DNA of 64,000 bases from Acridotheres tristis (Eukaryota > Chordata > Aves > Passeriformes > Sturnidae): positions 1,860,001 through 1,924,000 of the forward strand of contig CM072898.1 in NCBI GenBank assembly GCA_037013685.1, given 5' to 3'. Made by a program: the position numbers and the translations under genes. Every line of letters begins with the position of its first letter. The stretch's first letter is position 1. Shown in pieces: positions 62,619 through 64,000 of the stretch. The notes under the pieces are model-generated. The model was not told the DNA's origin. It did no database searches and was given only the letters and a program-made list of their open reading frames with translations.

Positions 62619-64000
62619 TTCTTTAGTATTTTCCTTTTGCTCTATGTAAAACTACTTGTTTTGTTCCATTTGGTGAATGTCAAGGACATAGAAAATGGTA
62701 TTTGGAAAAGATGACTTACTCAAGTTCCATAAATGGTGCTCAGTGGATTAAGATACACATTTCTGCAGTTTTGGTGATAAGTAAACAGTATTTTTCACAG
62801 ATCTGGCATTTTAAAAACCAAAACCAAACAAATATCCTTCCAATGGAATACTTTTCCAATAGAAAGAACTTTCCTTCATAGAACTTGCCAGTTTGAGCTG
62901 TGATGTAGAAATTTTCATTTTAAGATTTCGTGTAGTACAAAAAGCTGTAAGACAGAAAACGGTTTTTCATTTCCAGGCTTTCCTAGGACTGTACATTTGT
63001 CATTTGAAACAAACCACATTACTTTTTTGATAAATACTTTTAGAGTCTGAAAATGATGTCTCTCTTCAGATGCAAAACTGCTGATTAAGAATTTATAAAA
63101 TTGAAATTGATGACTTTTCATGTTTAAGGCTAAACTAGTCCCAACAATGTATTTTGTAATACTTTAATCATCACTAAGAACTTGATGAAGGAATGTTGCA
63201 ATAAGAACTAGCAAAAAGAATGTTGGTAACTCCAGTCTTTTGGAGTACAGAACTATCTGATAAAAAACTGTTCACAGATGTTTTCAGAAAGGTAAAAATT
63301 AACACAAGCTTTTATTTTGACTATGCCAGCACTTCAGAACTTAATGCTGTCCACAGGTAAAAAAAAAGCCAGAATCCATCTAGACTATTCTTAGATCTAA
63401 GGAACTGTCTGGCTTCCAGCCTCATCTTAAATAGACATGAAGATATTTCAGAGGGAGAACAAGCACTAGTGGGGATGTTCTGTTCCTAGACAGCTCTCAG
63501 ATAGCCCTTGCTTAATAACTTCACTGTCTTTTTTAATTTGCATCCAGCAAAACATTGTGCAGGTCTTTTCTGGATGTGTCAAATGAGAGCAAGGAAATGT
63601 ATTTTCTAAATGCAGTATGGGCTGTAGGGAGCCATCAGATGAAAGAGATTTCTGCTTTGCAAGCTGTGCATGATTGTTGGATGTTCTTCAGTCTTCACTC
63701 AATCTCTAACTGAGGCTGGCAAGCCAGCAGCTCAGTACTTCCCACTGCAATTACTGTGCATGTAGTCTAGACATCTTCCATAAATCCAGTCAGATTGCCA
63801 AGTTTTTTCTCAGGGAAGGAAAAAAGGCAAAAGAAAGAGAAGCTGTGGAAACTCAGTTACAGTGACTCATTATCAGCAGTCTTTTGAATCCAGCAATTGC
63901 ATGCTCTGATCAGTGGAGCATTTGAAACACTTTTGGATTAAGGCTTTCCTGTGTCTACTCAAGACTGTGCTTACTCCTTATTGGATGCTTGGGACACAAA

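Larger units (their letters stand above)
61220..64000 (+). other. GARRE1: GARRE1 intron 10, incomplete
   Basis: The intron begins GTGTGT and reaches the window end without a recognisable acceptor and exon continuing the protein after FDPA. It contains a CR1 3' end (61928-62013) and an ATTATAT tandem array (62505-62618). I recognised no coding sequence. Confidence 0.85.

Noticed and set aside
1..64000. Possible bacterial-type systems (CRISPR arrays, operons, phage genes)
   Set aside because: The window is spliced vertebrate DNA. The spaced repeats present have no direct-repeat/unique-spacer structure, and no prokaryotic gene was seen.

Overview
The window is vertebrate nuclear DNA, most likely from a bird. 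Three things point this way: a multi-exon gene with GT-AG introns, fragments of CR1-type LINEs with the usual CR1 3' end, and tandem repeats sitting in introns. Species cannot be read from the sequence. Crocodilian or turtle origin is not formally excluded, because CR1 is shared.

The one gene I can support is GARRE1 (granule associated Rac and RHOG effector 1, formerly KIAA0355) on the + strand. Nine coding exons are present between 40945 and 61219. They splice in frame to 823 codons plus one base. The human protein is about 1070 residues from memory, so the last roughly 245 codons should lie beyond the right edge.

Layout: 1-11560 is AT-rich intergenic DNA without a recognisable gene. 11560-12460 is a CpG island and the probable promoter, with a strong splice donor at 11841/11842. 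11842-40104 would be a 28-kb first intron. 40105-41439 is the first coding exon with a long upstream-ATG-rich leader. 41440-61219 holds the other exons. 61220-64000 is the start of the next intron.

Introns carry three recognisable CR1 pieces: 21775-22008, about 43640-44075 and 61928-62013. They also carry several tandem arrays: a 43-bp minisatellite, a 16/17-bp minisatellite, a 28-bp tandem repeat, a GGAA-laddered composite array and an ATTATAT array. Nearly all long ORFs outside the exons are by-products of these arrays or of the CpG island.

I did not find a new biological system. The observations most worth checking are the composite GGAA array beside a CTCF-like site in a CpG-rich block (intron 8), the five-fold tandem donor-like sites in intron 1, the uORF-dense leader, and the GC-skew switch at the promoter.
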